Made by a program: the position numbers and the translations under genes. A model generated the notes under the pieces. It searched no databases. It was not told the origin of the DNA and was given only the letters and a program-made list of their open reading frames with translations. Below, piece by piece: positions 1 through 8,295 of a stretch of 35,621 nt of DNA (positions are counted from its first letter, which is position 1; every line of letters starts with the position of its first letter). Source of the stretch: Pseudomonas nabeulensis (GTDB lineage Bacteria > Pseudomonadota > Gammaproteobacteria > Pseudomonadales > Pseudomonadaceae); the NCBI RefSeq assembly GCF_004682045.1, contig NZ_QUZT01000068.1, positions 1-35,621 on the forward strand, in the 5' to 3' direction.

Positions 1-8
1 GGCTTGCC

Positions 9-37
9 AAGACAAACTAGGCCTTGGGGATTATCAT
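9..37 (+). promoter_or_regulatory. possible sigma-70 promoter for ubiE
   Basis: AAGACA (9-14) and TATCAT (32-37) are separated by 17 nt. This gives 4/6 and 5/6 matches to the -35 and -10 consensus, with a predicted start about 23 nt before the ubiE ATG. The match is modest and the upstream gene is not in the window, so this is a candidate only. Confidence 0.3.
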
Positions 38-66
38 GTCCCGCATTCTCTTTTGGTGACAGCGAT

Positions 67-837
67 ATGACTGATCAGCGCAAAGGCAGCGATGCCGAAC
101 CCACCACTCACTTCGGCTTCAAGAACGTCCCGGAAAGCCAAAAGGCGGAAAAAGTCGCTGAGGTGTTCCACTCGGTCGCGGCCAAGTACGACCTGATGAA
201 CGACGTCCTATCGGGCGGCATGCACCGCCTGTGGAAGCGGTTCACCATCGAGCTGTCCGGCGTACGCACCGGCAATCGTGTGCTGGACATCGCCGGCGGT
301 ACCGGCGACCTGGCAGCCAAGTTCTCCAAGCTCGTCGGCCCTACCGGCCAGGTGGTATTGGCCGACATCAACGGTTCGATGCTCAAGGTCGGCCGTGACC
401 GCCTGCTCGACAAGGGCGTGGCCGGCAATATCGAATTCGTCCAGGCCGACGCTGAAAAGCTGCCGTTCCCCGACAACCATTTCGACTGCGTAACCATCGC
501 GTTCGGCCTGCGCAACGTCACCCACAAGGAAGATGCGATTCGCTCGATGCTGCGCGTACTCAAGCCGGGTGGCCGCCTGTTGGTGCTGGAGTTCTCCAAG
601 CCGACCAACGCGATCATGTCCAAGGTCTACGACACCTATTCCTTCGCCTTCATGCCGCTGATGGGCAAGCTGATCACCAATGACGCCGAGAGCTACCGCT
701 ACCTGGCCGAATCGATCCGCATGCATCCGGACCAGGAGACGCTGAAGTCGATGATGGTAGAAGCCGGTTTCGACCGCGTGACCTACCACAACATGACCTC
801 CGGCATCGTCGCCCTGCACCGCGGCATCAAGCCCTGA
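67..837 (+). CDS. ubiE: demethylmenaquinone/2-methoxy-6-polyprenyl-benzoquinol C-methyltransferase UbiE
   Basis: This is the SAM-dependent C-methyltransferase of ubiquinone (and, where present, menaquinone) biosynthesis, acting in the cytoplasm at the membrane. The 256-residue product has the UbiE-family N-terminus (FGFKNVPESQKAEKV, from about residue 17), the SAM-binding glycine loop VLDIAGGTGDLA (about residues 73-84), and the conserved FGLRNV and RVLKPGGRLLVLEFSKP blocks. The frame is open upstream to position 4, but homologues start at MTDQ, so ATG 67 is chosen. It overlaps the next gene by one base (TGATG), which implies translational coupling with ubiJ. The order ubiE-ubiJ-ubiB is the standard gammaproteobacterial ubiquinone operon. 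Confidence 0.97.
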   Translation: MTDQRKGSDAEPTTHFGFKNVPESQKAEKVAEVFHSVAAKYDLMNDVLSGGMHRLWKRFTIELSGVRTGNRVLDIAGGTGDLAAKFSKLVGPTGQVVLADINGSMLKVGRDRLLDKGVAGNIEFVQADAEKLPFPDNHFDCVTIAFGLRNVTHKEDAIRSMLRVLKPGGRLLVLEFSKPTNAIMSKVYDTYSFAFMPLMGKLITNDAESYRYLAESIRMHPDQETLKSMMVEAGFDRVTYHNMTSGIVALHRGIKP

Positions 838-1460
838 TGCTGTTCCAGGGTCTTCTCGCCAGCGTCGAACACGGCCTAAACCGTGTACTGCGCCTGGACA
901 GTACCGCCTTGGCGCGGCTGGCGCACCTGAACGGCAAAGTCATTGCCGTGGACTGCACAAGCCCCGCCTTGCAGCTGTTTATCCTGCCCAGCGATGAAGG
1001 CCTGATGCTCGCGACGCAATGGGCCGCCGACGCCGACTGCACCCTGCGCGCTCCGGCTTCGAGCCTGTTGCACCTGGCCCTGAGCCGCAACAAGACCGCG
1101 ATCCTGCACAGCGCCGAAGTGGAACTGGAAGGTGACAGTTCGGTGCTGATGGACCTGGCCGCCGTGCTGCAAGACCTGGAGCTGGATTGGGAATACGAGC
1201 TGTCACGCTGGGTCGGCCCGGTGGCCACCCAGTTGATCAGCGGGCACCTGCGCAGCCGTTCGCGCTGGTACCAACAGGGGTTCGCCAGCCTCAACCAGAA
1301 CCTCGCCGAATACCTGAGCGAAGAATCGCGCACCCTGGTCGGACAACGGGAAGCGCAGGCGCGCTTTCGTGAACTCGACAAGGCCAAAATCGACCTGGAA
1401 CGCCTTGAGGCACGCTTCGAGCGCCTGAGCCGTTCCCTTGATCCAAGCGATAACGCATGA
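837..1460 (+). CDS. ubiJ: ubiquinone biosynthesis accessory factor UbiJ (SCP2 domain)
   Basis: This 207-residue SCP2-type lipid-binding protein lies between ubiE and ubiB, the diagnostic position of UbiJ (formerly yigP). UbiJ is known to bind polyprenyl ubiquinone intermediates and, with UbiK, to scaffold the cytosolic Ubi complex. The N-terminal half (about residues 10-115) reads as the SCP2 fold, with the conserved VIAVDCTSPALQLFI stretch. The C-terminal part from about residue 170 is charged and helical (REAQARFRELDKAKIDLERL) and is probably a coiled coil for partner contact. Its ATG overlaps the ubiE stop by one base, and its stop overlaps the ubiB ATG by four. Identification rests on synteny plus fold-like sequence rather than a catalytic motif. 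Confidence 0.92.
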   Translation: MLFQGLLASVEHGLNRVLRLDSTALARLAHLNGKVIAVDCTSPALQLFILPSDEGLMLATQWAADADCTLRAPASSLLHLALSRNKTAILHSAEVELEGDSSVLMDLAAVLQDLELDWEYELSRWVGPVATQLISGHLRSRSRWYQQGFASLNQNLAEYLSEESRTLVGQREAQARFRELDKAKIDLERLEARFERLSRSLDPSDNA

Positions 1461-3061
1461 AGCTGCTCGCCGTCCGCCGTTTGTTTCGTATCCAGCGCGT
1501 CGTAATCCGCTACCAGCTCGATGACCTGCTGTTCGCCCTGCCCCTGCCGTGGTTTCTGCTGGCGGTGCGCTATGTGCTGCCGTGGCGCTGGCTGCCGCGC
1601 AAGAAGCTCGAGCTGAGCCGTGGCGCGCGCCTGCGCCTGGCATTGCAGGATTTGGGGCCGATCTTTATCAAGTTCGGGCAGATCCTCTCTACCCGTCGCG
1701 ACCTGTTGCCCGAAGACATCGCCGACGAGCTGATGTTGTTGCAGGACCGTGTGCCGCCGTTCGACCCCAAGTTGTCGATGAATCTCATCGAGGAACAGCT
1801 GGGTAAAAAGATCAGCGAGGTGTTCAGCCGTTTCGACGTCGAACCGCTGGCCTCCGCTTCCGTGGCACAAGTGCACGCAGCGCAGCTCAAGACCGGCGAA
1901 GAAGTGGTGGTGAAGGTGATTCGCCCCGGCCTCAAGCCGATCATCGGCCAGGACCTGGCGTGGCTGTTTATCCTCGCCCGCGCCGCCGAACGTTTCAGCG
2001 CCGATGCGCGTCTGCTGCACCCGGTGGATGTAGTCGCCGACTACGAAAAAACCATCTACGACGAACTCGACCTGTTGCGCGAAGCGGCCAACGCCAGCCA
2101 GCTCAAGCGCAATTTCGAAGGTTCGCCGCTGCTGTACGTGCCGCAGGTGTATTGGGACTGGTGCCGCCCCAAAGTGCTGGTAATGGAGCGCATCTACGGC
2201 GTACAGGTCACCGACCTTGCCACCCTGGCCGACCAACGCACCGACATGAAGATGCTCGCCGAGCGCGGCGTGGAGATCTTCTTCACCCAGGTGTTCCGCG
2301 ACAGTTTCTTCCACGCCGACATGCACCCGGGCAACATCTTCGTCAGCACCGTCAGCCCGTGGAGCCCGCAGTACATCGCCATCGACTGCGGCATCGTCGG
2401 CAGCCTGACCCCGGAAGACCAGGACTACCTGGCACGTAACCTGTTCGCCTTCTTCAAGCGCGATTACCGTCGCGTGGCGCAGTTGCACATCGATTCGGGT
2501 TGGGTGCCGGCCGAGACCAAGCTCAATGAATTCGAAGCGGCCATTCGTACCGTGTGCGAGCCGATCTTTGAAAAACCACTGAAAGACATCTCCTTTGGCC
2601 AGGTGCTGATGCGCCTGTTCCAGACGGCGCGTCGCTTCAATATGGAAGTGCAGCCGCAGTTGGTATTGCTGCAAAAAACCCTGCTGAATATCGAGGGCCT
2701 GGGCCGCCAGCTGTACCCGGACCTGGACCTGTGGAATACCGCCCAGCCATTCCTGGAGCGCTGGATGCGTGAGCGGGTCAGCCCGAAGACCCTGATCGGC
2801 AACCTGCACAGCCAATTCGAACAATTGCCGCACCTGGCGAATATGACCCGCGACCTGCTGGAGCGCATGTCCCAGCCCCACGCCAAGGATCCACCGCCAC
2901 CGTGGCATCGCCGCAAGGATGACTGGTTCCTGCGTCTGCTGGGCGCTGCCCACCTGGTAGGCGGCGTGATGCTGGCGATTGGCGGGCCGTTGAATCAACT
3001 GGGCCACTGGCCGGCTGGCATCATGGTCGCCGTGGGTGTTTATCTGATCGTGCGTCGATAG
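1457..3061 (+). CDS. ubiB: ubiquinone biosynthesis atypical kinase/ATPase UbiB
   Basis: This is a 534-residue member of the ADCK/ABC1 family, a membrane-anchored ATPase needed for ubiquinone synthesis. The family hallmarks are all visible. The KxGQ-type motif is FIKFGQILSTRRDLLP (about residues 70-85). The alanine-rich loop that replaces a normal P-loop is PLASASVAQVHAA. The catalytic-loop equivalent is FHADMHPGNIFV, and the metal-binding Asp sits in AIDCGIVGSL. Two hydrophobic C-terminal segments (about 488-505 and 511-530) form the membrane anchor, ending in LIVRR. The start ATG overlaps the ubiJ stop (ATGA). The length is typical for the family. Confidence 0.97.
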   Translation: MKLLAVRRLFRIQRVVIRYQLDDLLFALPLPWFLLAVRYVLPWRWLPRKKLELSRGARLRLALQDLGPIFIKFGQILSTRRDLLPEDIADELMLLQDRVPPFDPKLSMNLIEEQLGKKISEVFSRFDVEPLASASVAQVHAAQLKTGEEVVVKVIRPGLKPIIGQDLAWLFILARAAERFSADARLLHPVDVVADYEKTIYDELDLLREAANASQLKRNFEGSPLLYVPQVYWDWCRPKVLVMERIYGVQVTDLATLADQRTDMKMLAERGVEIFFTQVFRDSFFHADMHPGNIFVSTVSPWSPQYIAIDCGIVGSLTPEDQDYLARNLFAFFKRDYRRVAQLHIDSGWVPAETKLNEFEAAIRTVCEPIFEKPLKDISFGQVLMRLFQTARRFNMEVQPQLVLLQKTLLNIEGLGRQLYPDLDLWNTAQPFLERWMRERVSPKTLIGNLHSQFEQLPHLANMTRDLLERMSQPHAKDPPPPWHRRKDDWFLRLLGAAHLVGGVMLAIGGPLNQLGHWPAGIMVAVGVYLIVRR

Positions 3062-3102
3062 CCAATCCGGTTATACACTGTCGCAAATTGCCGGAGCCGA
3101 AC

Positions 3103-3495
3103 ATGAAAGACTGGCTGGACGAAATCAAATGGGACAGTGACGGCCTGGTGCCGGCCATTGCCCAGGACTACAAGACCGGGCGCGTGCTGATGATGGCCTG
3201 GATGAACCGCGAGGCCCTGAGCCTCACCGCCGCTGAGCAGCGCGCCATTTACTGGTCACGTTCCCGTGGCAAACTGTGGCGCAAGGGCGAAGAGTCCGGG
3301 CATGTGCAGACCCTGCACGAACTGCGCCTGGACTGCGACGCCGACGTGGTGATCCTCAAGGTCGAGCAGATCGGCGGCATTGCCTGCCATACCGGCCGTC
3401 ACAGCTGCTTCTACCGCGTGTTCGAGAACGGCGAGTGGAAGATCGTCGAGCCGGTACTCAAAGACCCGCACGCTATCTATTCGGCAGGACACTGA
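3103..3495 (+). CDS. hisI: phosphoribosyl-AMP cyclohydrolase HisI
   Basis: This 130-residue enzyme catalyses the third step of histidine biosynthesis, hydrolytic opening of the adenine ring of PR-AMP. The catalytic and zinc-binding features are visible: the SRSRGKLWRKGEESG loop, LDCDAD (Mg/Zn-binding Asp/Cys cluster) and CHTGRHSCFYR with its conserved cysteines. It is a stand-alone HisI rather than a HisIE fusion, and hisE follows 2 nt later. ATG 3103 (MKDWLDEIKW) is preferred over an in-frame TTG at 3088 because GGAG (3092-3095) is well placed for it and it matches the family start. The same strand thus carries histidine synthesis while the far end of the window carries histidine degradation. 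Confidence 0.95.
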   Translation: MKDWLDEIKWDSDGLVPAIAQDYKTGRVLMMAWMNREALSLTAAEQRAIYWSRSRGKLWRKGEESGHVQTLHELRLDCDADVVILKVEQIGGIACHTGRHSCFYRVFENGEWKIVEPVLKDPHAIYSAGH

Positions 3496-3497
3496 AC

Positions 3498-3830
3498 ATG
3501 AGCGATACCCTGAACCGTGTGGCCCAGGTGTTGGAGGACCGCAAAGGCGCGGACGCCGACAGCTCCTATGTCGCCAGCCTGTACCACAAGGGCTTGAACA
3601 AGATTCTGGAAAAGCTCGGCGAAGAATCCGTCGAGACGATCATTGCCGCCAAAGACGCGCAAATCAGCGGTGACTGCAGCGATGTGATCTACGAAACCGC
3701 TGACTTATGGTTCCACAGCCTGGTCATGCTCGCCCAACTGGGGCAGCATCCGCAGGCGGTGCTGGATGAACTGGACCGTCGCTTTGGCTTGTCCGGGCAT
3801 GCCGAGAAAGCCTCGCGCCCGTCCGCCTGA
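3498..3830 (+). CDS. hisE: phosphoribosyl-ATP pyrophosphatase HisE
   Basis: This 110-residue all-alpha MazG-like pyrophosphohydrolase converts PR-ATP to PR-AMP, the second step of histidine synthesis and the step just before HisI. The family signature is EKLGEESVETIIAAK (acidic Mg-binding residues) followed by SDVIYETADLWFHSLVMLA. The ATG lies 2 nt after the hisI stop, so the two are co-transcribed and coupled. An upstream extension of the frame overlaps hisI and is not believed. The C-terminus (GHAEKASRPSA) is a short unstructured tail. Confidence 0.95.
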   Translation: MSDTLNRVAQVLEDRKGADADSSYVASLYHKGLNKILEKLGEESVETIIAAKDAQISGDCSDVIYETADLWFHSLVMLAQLGQHPQAVLDELDRRFGLSGHAEKASRPSA

Positions 3831-3855
3831 CTAACTTTCACAGAGGAATTGCAGC

Positions 3856-4134
3856 ATGGGCATTTTTGACTGGAAACACTGGATCGTCATTCTGGTGGTG
3901 GTAGTACTGGTATTCGGCACCAAGAAACTAAAGAACCTGGGCACTGACGTCGGCGAGTCGATCAAAGGCTTTCGCAAAGCCATGAACGACGATGAAAAAC
4001 CGGCCGACCCGGTCGCGAACCCGGTGCCGCCAGCTCAACCTGTGCACCCGCAGGCCGCCCAGCCGATCACCGAGCGTCGCACCTTCGACGTACAGGCTGA
4101 AAAAGTCGAAGAGCCGACCCGCAAAGACTCGTGA
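3856..4134 (+). CDS. tatA: twin-arginine translocase subunit TatA
   Basis: This 92-residue inner-membrane protein is the pore-forming/oligomerising component of the Tat system, which exports folded, RR-signal-bearing proteins. It starts MGIFDWKHW, has one N-terminal membrane helix (about residues 8-21) ending in the essential Phe20-Gly21, and then the amphipathic helix KKLKNLGTDVGESIKGFRKAM. The C-terminal tail (about 50-92) is Pro/Ala-rich and acidic, longer than the conserved core but normal for pseudomonads. AGAGGA at about 3841 serves as its ribosome-binding site. It is the first gene of tatABC. Confidence 0.96.
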   Translation: MGIFDWKHWIVILVVVVLVFGTKKLKNLGTDVGESIKGFRKAMNDDEKPADPVANPVPPAQPVHPQAAQPITERRTFDVQAEKVEEPTRKDS

Positions 4135-4144
4135 GCACTGACTA

Positions 4145-4540
4145 ATGTTTGGTATCAGCTTCTCTGAACTGCTGCTCGTCGGCCTCGTGGCCCTGCTGGT
4201 ACTGGGGCCGGAACGCCTGCCCGGTGCCGCACGCACGGCCGGCCTGTGGATCGGGCGCCTGAAACGCAGTTTCAATGCGATCAAACAGGAAGTTGAACGG
4301 GAAATCGGCGCCGACGAGATCCGCCGCCAACTACACAACGAACATATCCTGTCGTTGGAGCAAGAGGCCCGCAAGATCCTGTCCCCGGACCAGGCGCCCG
4401 CCAAACCGGTGGAGCCTGTGGCCGAGCAGAGCATCGCGCCCGTGGTCGAGACCCCGCCCGTCGTTCCAACCGAGCCTGCGCCGACGCCCGCTGCGTCGCC
4501 CGCGCCCCATGACCCTACATTGCCGCCGCGAGCCCCATGA
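4145..4540 (+). CDS. tatB: twin-arginine translocase subunit TatB
   Basis: This 131-residue inner-membrane Tat component forms the substrate-receptor complex with TatC. The TatB markers distinguish it from TatA: the N-terminus MFGISFSELLLVGLVALLVLG has the conserved Glu8 and is followed by GPERLP (21-26). A long amphipathic helical region follows (about residues 28-80, ending near ARKILS). The last 50 residues are Pro/Ala/Val-rich and low complexity. Its stop overlaps the tatC start by four bases (ATGA). Confidence 0.95.
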   Translation: MFGISFSELLLVGLVALLVLGPERLPGAARTAGLWIGRLKRSFNAIKQEVEREIGADEIRRQLHNEHILSLEQEARKILSPDQAPAKPVEPVAEQSIAPVVETPPVVPTEPAPTPAASPAPHDPTLPPRAP

Positions 4541-5325
4541 GCGCTGATAAACCGGAAAACGACCAGCATATGCCACTGGTCTCGCACCTCACCGAGTTGC
4601 GTACCCGCCTGCTGCGTTGCGTAGCGGCCATCTTCATCATCTTTGCCGGGCTGTTCGCCTTTACCCAGCAGATCTACACCTTCGTCTCCACGCCCCTGCG
4701 CCAGTACCTGCCGGCGGGCGCGACGATGATTGCCACCGATGTGTCATCACCATTCCTTACGCCGTTGAAGCTGACCATGATGGTCTCGCTGTTCCTGGCG
4801 ATCCCGGTGATCCTGCATCAGATCTGGGGCTTTATCGCGCCGGGCCTGTACAAGCATGAGAAGCGCATCGCGGTGCCGTTGCTGGTGTCGAGCATCCTGC
4901 TGTTCTACACCGGCATGGCATTCGCCTACTTCCTGGTGTTCCCGCTGATCTTCAAATTCTTCGCCGCCGCCACCCCGGCCGGTGTGGAGATGATGACCGA
5001 CATCACCAGCTACCTCGACTTCGTGATGACGCTGTTCTTCGCCTTCGGCGTGGCCTTTGAAATCCCGGTGGCGGTGGTGTTGCTGGTATGGATCGGCGTG
5101 GTCGACGTGAAGTACCTGAAGAAGATCCGTCCGTACGTGATCATCGGCTGCTTCGTGGTCGGCATGATCCTGACGCCGCCGGACATCTTCTCCCAGACCC
5201 TGCTGGCCGTACCGATGTGGATGCTGTTCGAAATCGGCATCCTGTTCAGCGGCCTGATCAGCAAGCGCGGCGACCATCCGGACGACCAACCCGAAGACGA
5301 CCAGCCGCCAGCGACCCAGCCGTGA
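4537..5325 (+). CDS. tatC: twin-arginine translocase subunit TatC
   Basis: This 262-residue polytopic inner-membrane protein is the primary receptor for twin-arginine signal peptides. It has six predicted membrane helices and the family N-terminus MPLVSHLTELRTRLLRC, whose LTELRxR cytoplasmic motif contacts the RR signal. The conserved FxxPGLYKHEKR-type loop is seen as FIAPGLYKHEKR (about residues 99-110), and the periplasmic loops and C-terminal helix are intact. The tail after about residue 240 is acidic and Gln/Pro-rich. It is translationally coupled to tatB (ATGA) and overlaps the rsmE GTG start. Confidence 0.97.
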   Translation: MSADKPENDQHMPLVSHLTELRTRLLRCVAAIFIIFAGLFAFTQQIYTFVSTPLRQYLPAGATMIATDVSSPFLTPLKLTMMVSLFLAIPVILHQIWGFIAPGLYKHEKRIAVPLLVSSILLFYTGMAFAYFLVFPLIFKFFAAATPAGVEMMTDITSYLDFVMTLFFAFGVAFEIPVAVVLLVWIGVVDVKYLKKIRPYVIIGCFVVGMILTPPDIFSQTLLAVPMWMLFEIGILFSGLISKRGDHPDDQPEDDQPPATQP

Positions 5326-6029
5326 ACCTGCTGCTCCTTGAAGAGGCCGACTTTATTGCGGCCGATCGCGTGGTGCTGCGTGACCGGCGCCTGGTGCACA
5401 TGCAGGAGGTCCACCGCGCCGCTGTCGGCGACAGCCTGCGGGTCGGGCGTATCGGTGGCTTGATGGGCAATGCGCAACTGCTGCGCCTGGAGGCGGGCGA
5501 GGCCGAGCTGCACGTGAGCTTCGACCAACCGCCACCGGCCAAACTGCCCCTGACCCTGCTGCTGGCCCTGCCGCGCCCGAAGATGCTGCGCCGGGTGCTA
5601 CAGACCGTGGCGGCCATGGGTGTGCCCAAGGTGGTCTTGGTCAACAGTTACCGCGTCGAGAAGAGCTTCTGGCAAACGCCGTTCCTGGAGCCAGAGGCGG
5701 TTCGCGAGCAATTGATTCTCGGCCTGGAACAGGCCCGGGATACAGTGCTGCCCGAAATCATCATCGAGAAACGCTTCAAGCCATTCGTCGAAGACCGGCT
5801 GCCGGCGATGGTTGACGGCACCCTGGGCCTGATCGGCCATCCCGGCGATTACCCAGCCTGCCCGCGCGGGCTGGATGAACCGGTGACCCTGGCGATTGGG
5901 CCGGAGGGCGGCTGGATTCCCTATGAGGTCGACTTGCTGGCCAAGGCTGGCATGCAACCGGTACAGCTCGGCGCGCGCATCCTGCGGGTCGAAACCGCTG
6001 TAACCGCCCTGCTCGCGCGGTTGTTCTAA
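5322..6029 (+). CDS. rsmE: 16S rRNA (uracil(1498)-N(3))-methyltransferase RsmE
   Basis: This 235-residue SPOUT-class SAM methyltransferase makes m3U1498 in 16S rRNA. An N-terminal PUA-like domain (about 1-70) precedes the knotted catalytic domain. SPOUT signatures at the C-terminus are LAIGPEGGWIPYEVDLL (about residues 187-203) and the knot-forming LGARILRVETA. The start chosen is GTG 5322, which overlaps the tatC stop (GTGA) and gives the family-standard length. The frame is open further upstream within tatC, but that extension has no family similarity. It is the last gene of the tat cluster and is followed by a REPIN. Confidence 0.94.
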   Translation: MNLLLLEEADFIAADRVVLRDRRLVHMQEVHRAAVGDSLRVGRIGGLMGNAQLLRLEAGEAELHVSFDQPPPAKLPLTLLLALPRPKMLRRVLQTVAAMGVPKVVLVNSYRVEKSFWQTPFLEPEAVREQLILGLEQARDTVLPEIIIEKRFKPFVEDRLPAMVDGTLGLIGHPGDYPACPRGLDEPVTLAIGPEGGWIPYEVDLLAKAGMQPVQLGARILRVETAVTALLARLF

Positions 6030-6060
6030 CTCAAATCTCAAAGGTAAACCCAAATCAAAA

Positions 6061-6148
6061 TGTGGGAGGGAGCTTGCTCCCGATTACGGTAAGTCAGTGA
6101 CAAGTATGTGTCTGACACTCCGCTATCGGGAGCAAGCCCCCTCCCACA
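6061..6148. repeat. REPIN (inverted pair of REP elements)
   Basis: Two REP arms face each other. The left arm (6061-6084) begins TGTGGGAGGG with core AGCTTGCTCCCGAT, and the right arm (6125-6148) begins ATCGGGAGCAAGC and ends TCCCACA. The roughly 40-nt spacer is itself partly self-complementary (GTCAG near 6093 and CTGAC near 6112). It lies between rsmE and the chemoreceptor and may also act as the rsmE 3' end. It is an SBW25-type non-autonomous element; no RAYT transposase is in the window. Confidence 0.93.
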
Positions 6149-6162
6149 CTTGACCGCGCTCC

Positions 6163-6189
6163 TACAGATTCAACCTACGCTGCCGATAC
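6163..6189 (+). promoter_or_regulatory. sigma-28 (FliA) flagellar-class promoter for the first chemoreceptor
   Basis: TACAGATT (6163-6170), an 11-nt spacer and GCCGATAC (6182-6189) match the FliA consensus TAAAGTTT-N11-GCCGATAA at 6/8 and 7/8 positions with exact spacing. It lies 42 nt before the ATG at 6232. FliA control is established for many methyl-accepting chemotaxis genes, so context agrees. Confidence 0.75.
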
Positions 6190-6231
6190 TCTTTGAATAA
6201 GTCCAAGCCTTGTTCCAGGGGAGATCGCCGC

Positions 6232-8148
6232 ATGTATCGTTGGTTAGCCGAAAAGCTGGGGAATGTCAGCGTCAAGTCCAAGCTGGGCGTGGGTTTTGGC
6301 CTGGTACTGCTACTCACACTGATGATCACGTTCACCGGCTGGAGTGGCCTGGGTGATGTGATCAGTCGCGGCGACAAACTGGGGTTTATCTCCAGCCTCA
6401 ACGGGCTGACCAAAGACCTGCGCCTGGCGCGCCTGGACTATGAAATGCGCCGTGGCGAGCAAGGCCCTGGCGCTGTCAGCGACCTGCTGAACAAATTGGA
6501 CAGCGGCCTGAAAACTGCGCGCAGCCTGATCGAACAACCCGCCGACATCGCCCTGATCGACGAGCAACTGGCCGCCGTGGACCAGTACAAGCGCGCATTC
6601 AGTGCCATGATCCAGGCCGGCGTCAGCCGCGAAGACGCACGCAGCCGACTGGGCGACACCGCTGACAATGCGGTGGCCAAGATCAACGAAATCGAAAAAG
6701 CCCTGCTGCAAGGCGACAGCGTCACCCAGTTCAACAGCGTGGTGGACCTGAGCAAGCTGATTCAGCAAGCACGCTTCCAGGTGCGCGGCTACACCTACAG
6801 CGGCAAGGTCGAAGCCGAGCAACCTGCCCTGGATGCCATCGACAACGCCTTGAAGAAAATCACCAGTCTCAACGGCCAGCTACCGGACACCTATTCGAGC
6901 AACTTGCAGCAGGCCAGCGTTTCGCTGCAAGCCTATCGCGCAGCCGTCAGTCAGTACCGTGACTCTCAGGTTGCCAGCGCCGCAGCCCTTAAAACCATGA
7001 CCGCCCAGGGCGATATCCTGCTGGGCCACAGTGACAAATTGACGGTCTCGCAAACCGTCGTGCGCGACACCGATGCCGCCAACGCCAAGAACGTCCTGCT
7101 ACTGTCCACTTTGCTGGCGCTGGTGTTTGGCATGGTCGCCGCGTGGGCCATCACTCGCCAGATCATCATTCCGCTGAACCAGACCCTCAAGGTCGCAGAA
7201 CGCGTGGCGTCGGGCGACTTGAGCCACAACCTCAACTCCTTGCGCCAGGACGAACTGGGCCAGTTGCAGCGCGCGATGCAAAGCATGAGCGTGGGCCTGC
7301 GCGAACTGATCGGCGGGATCAGCGACGGTGTTACCCAGATCGCCAGCGCTGCCGAGCAACTGTCCGCCGTGACCGAGCAAACCAGCGCAGGGGTTAACAG
7401 CCAGAAGGTCGAGACTGACCAGGTCGCCACCGCGATGAACGAGATGGCGGCGACGGTGCAGGAAGTGGCGCGCAACGCCGAGGAAGCCTCTGAGGCCGCC
7501 GTAGCGGCTGACCAACAGGCCCGTGAGGGCGACAAGGTGGTGGGCGAAGCCATCGCCCAGATCGAGCGTCTGGCGACCGAGGTGGGCCATTCCACCGTCG
7601 CCATGGGCGAGTTGCAGCGCGAAAGCGACAAGATCGGCAGCGTGCTGGATGTGATCAAATCCGTCGCCCAGCAAACCAACCTGCTGGCGCTCAACGCGGC
7701 CATCGAAGCGGCACGGGCGGGTGAAGCCGGGCGCGGCTTTGCGGTAGTGGCCGATGAAGTGCGCAGCCTGGCCCAACGCACCCAGAAGTCCACCGAAGAG
7801 ATCGAAGAGCTGATCGTCGGCCTGCAAAACGGCACCCAGCAGGTGGCCGCGATCATGGATAACAGCCGTGGCCTCACCGACAGCAGCGTCGAGCTGACCC
7901 GCCGCGCCGGCAGTGCGCTGGGCAATATCACCCGCACGGTCTCGACCATCCAGGCGATGAACTCGCAGATCGCCACCGCCGCCGAGCAGCAAAGCGCCGT
8001 GGCGGAAGAGATCAACCGCAGCGTGCTGAATGTCCGTGATGTATCGGAACAGACCTCTTCGGCCAGTGAAGAAACCGCTGCTTCCAGCGCCGAACTGGCG
8101 CGCCTGGGGATCTATCTGCAAACCCTGGTCGGACGTTTCCGCGTTTGA
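6232..8148 (+). CDS. methyl-accepting chemotaxis protein with helical (HBM-like) sensor domain
   Basis: This is a 638-residue inner-membrane chemoreceptor. Its order is TM1 (about 17-36), a periplasmic ligand-binding region of roughly 247 almost all-helical residues (37-283), TM2 (about 286-307), a HAMP domain (about 308-360), and a long coiled-coil signalling domain. The hairpin tip QQTNLLALNAAIEAARAGE lies around residue 480. The size and helicity of the sensor fit the helical bimodular (HBM) class. Synteny with P. aeruginosa PA5072 (McpK, reported as an alpha-ketoglutarate receptor next to rsmE/tat) suggests a TCA-intermediate ligand, but that is inference. ATG 6232, preceded by AGGGGAG, is chosen over TTG 6193. 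There is no C-terminal CheR/CheB-tethering pentapeptide. Confidence 0.93.
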   Translation: MYRWLAEKLGNVSVKSKLGVGFGLVLLLTLMITFTGWSGLGDVISRGDKLGFISSLNGLTKDLRLARLDYEMRRGEQGPGAVSDLLNKLDSGLKTARSLIEQPADIALIDEQLAAVDQYKRAFSAMIQAGVSREDARSRLGDTADNAVAKINEIEKALLQGDSVTQFNSVVDLSKLIQQARFQVRGYTYSGKVEAEQPALDAIDNALKKITSLNGQLPDTYSSNLQQASVSLQAYRAAVSQYRDSQVASAAALKTMTAQGDILLGHSDKLTVSQTVVRDTDAANAKNVLLLSTLLALVFGMVAAWAITRQIIIPLNQTLKVAERVASGDLSHNLNSLRQDELGQLQRAMQSMSVGLRELIGGISDGVTQIASAAEQLSAVTEQTSAGVNSQKVETDQVATAMNEMAATVQEVARNAEEASEAAVAADQQAREGDKVVGEAIAQIERLATEVGHSTVAMGELQRESDKIGSVLDVIKSVAQQTNLLALNAAIEAARAGEAGRGFAVVADEVRSLAQRTQKSTEEIEELIVGLQNGTQQVAAIMDNSRGLTDSSVELTRRAGSALGNITRTVSTIQAMNSQIATAAEQQSAVAEEINRSVLNVRDVSEQTSSASEETAASSAELARLGIYLQTLVGRFRV

Positions 8149-8156
8149 CCTAGCGT

Positions 8157-8184
8157 TCGCGACGACCCCACCAGGTCGTCGCGA
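8157..8184. terminator. strong hairpin after the first chemoreceptor gene
   Basis: TCGCGACGACC (8157-8167) and GGTCGTCGCGA (8174-8184) form a perfect 11-bp stem with a 6-nt loop, 8 nt after the MCP stop. No U-run follows, so it is either a weak or non-canonical terminator or an mRNA-stabilising hairpin. Confidence 0.5.
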
Positions 8185-8253
8185 GCCTACAACTTGTGAA
8201 GTTTCCTACACGTTTATCATCCCTCGCCCTCCCCAATCGCCGCCAAATCAAAT

Positions 8254-8274
8254 TAGCGTTTGCGCTGAACGCTA
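8254..8274 (+). promoter_or_regulatory. inverted repeat in the leader of the second chemoreceptor
   Basis: TAGCGTT (8254-8260) and AACGCTA (8268-8274) form a perfect 7-bp stem around a 7-nt loop, ending 9 nt before the GGAGG at 8284-8288. It could be a regulator site or an RNA hairpin that affects translation. Its function is unknown. Confidence 0.35.
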
Positions 8275-8295
8275 TTGCTGATTTGGAGGCTCCCC

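Noticed and set aside
827..3007. A 726-codon open frame opposite ubiJ and ubiB
   Set aside because: It is antisense to genes with unmistakable family motifs and has no start context or recognisable fold.
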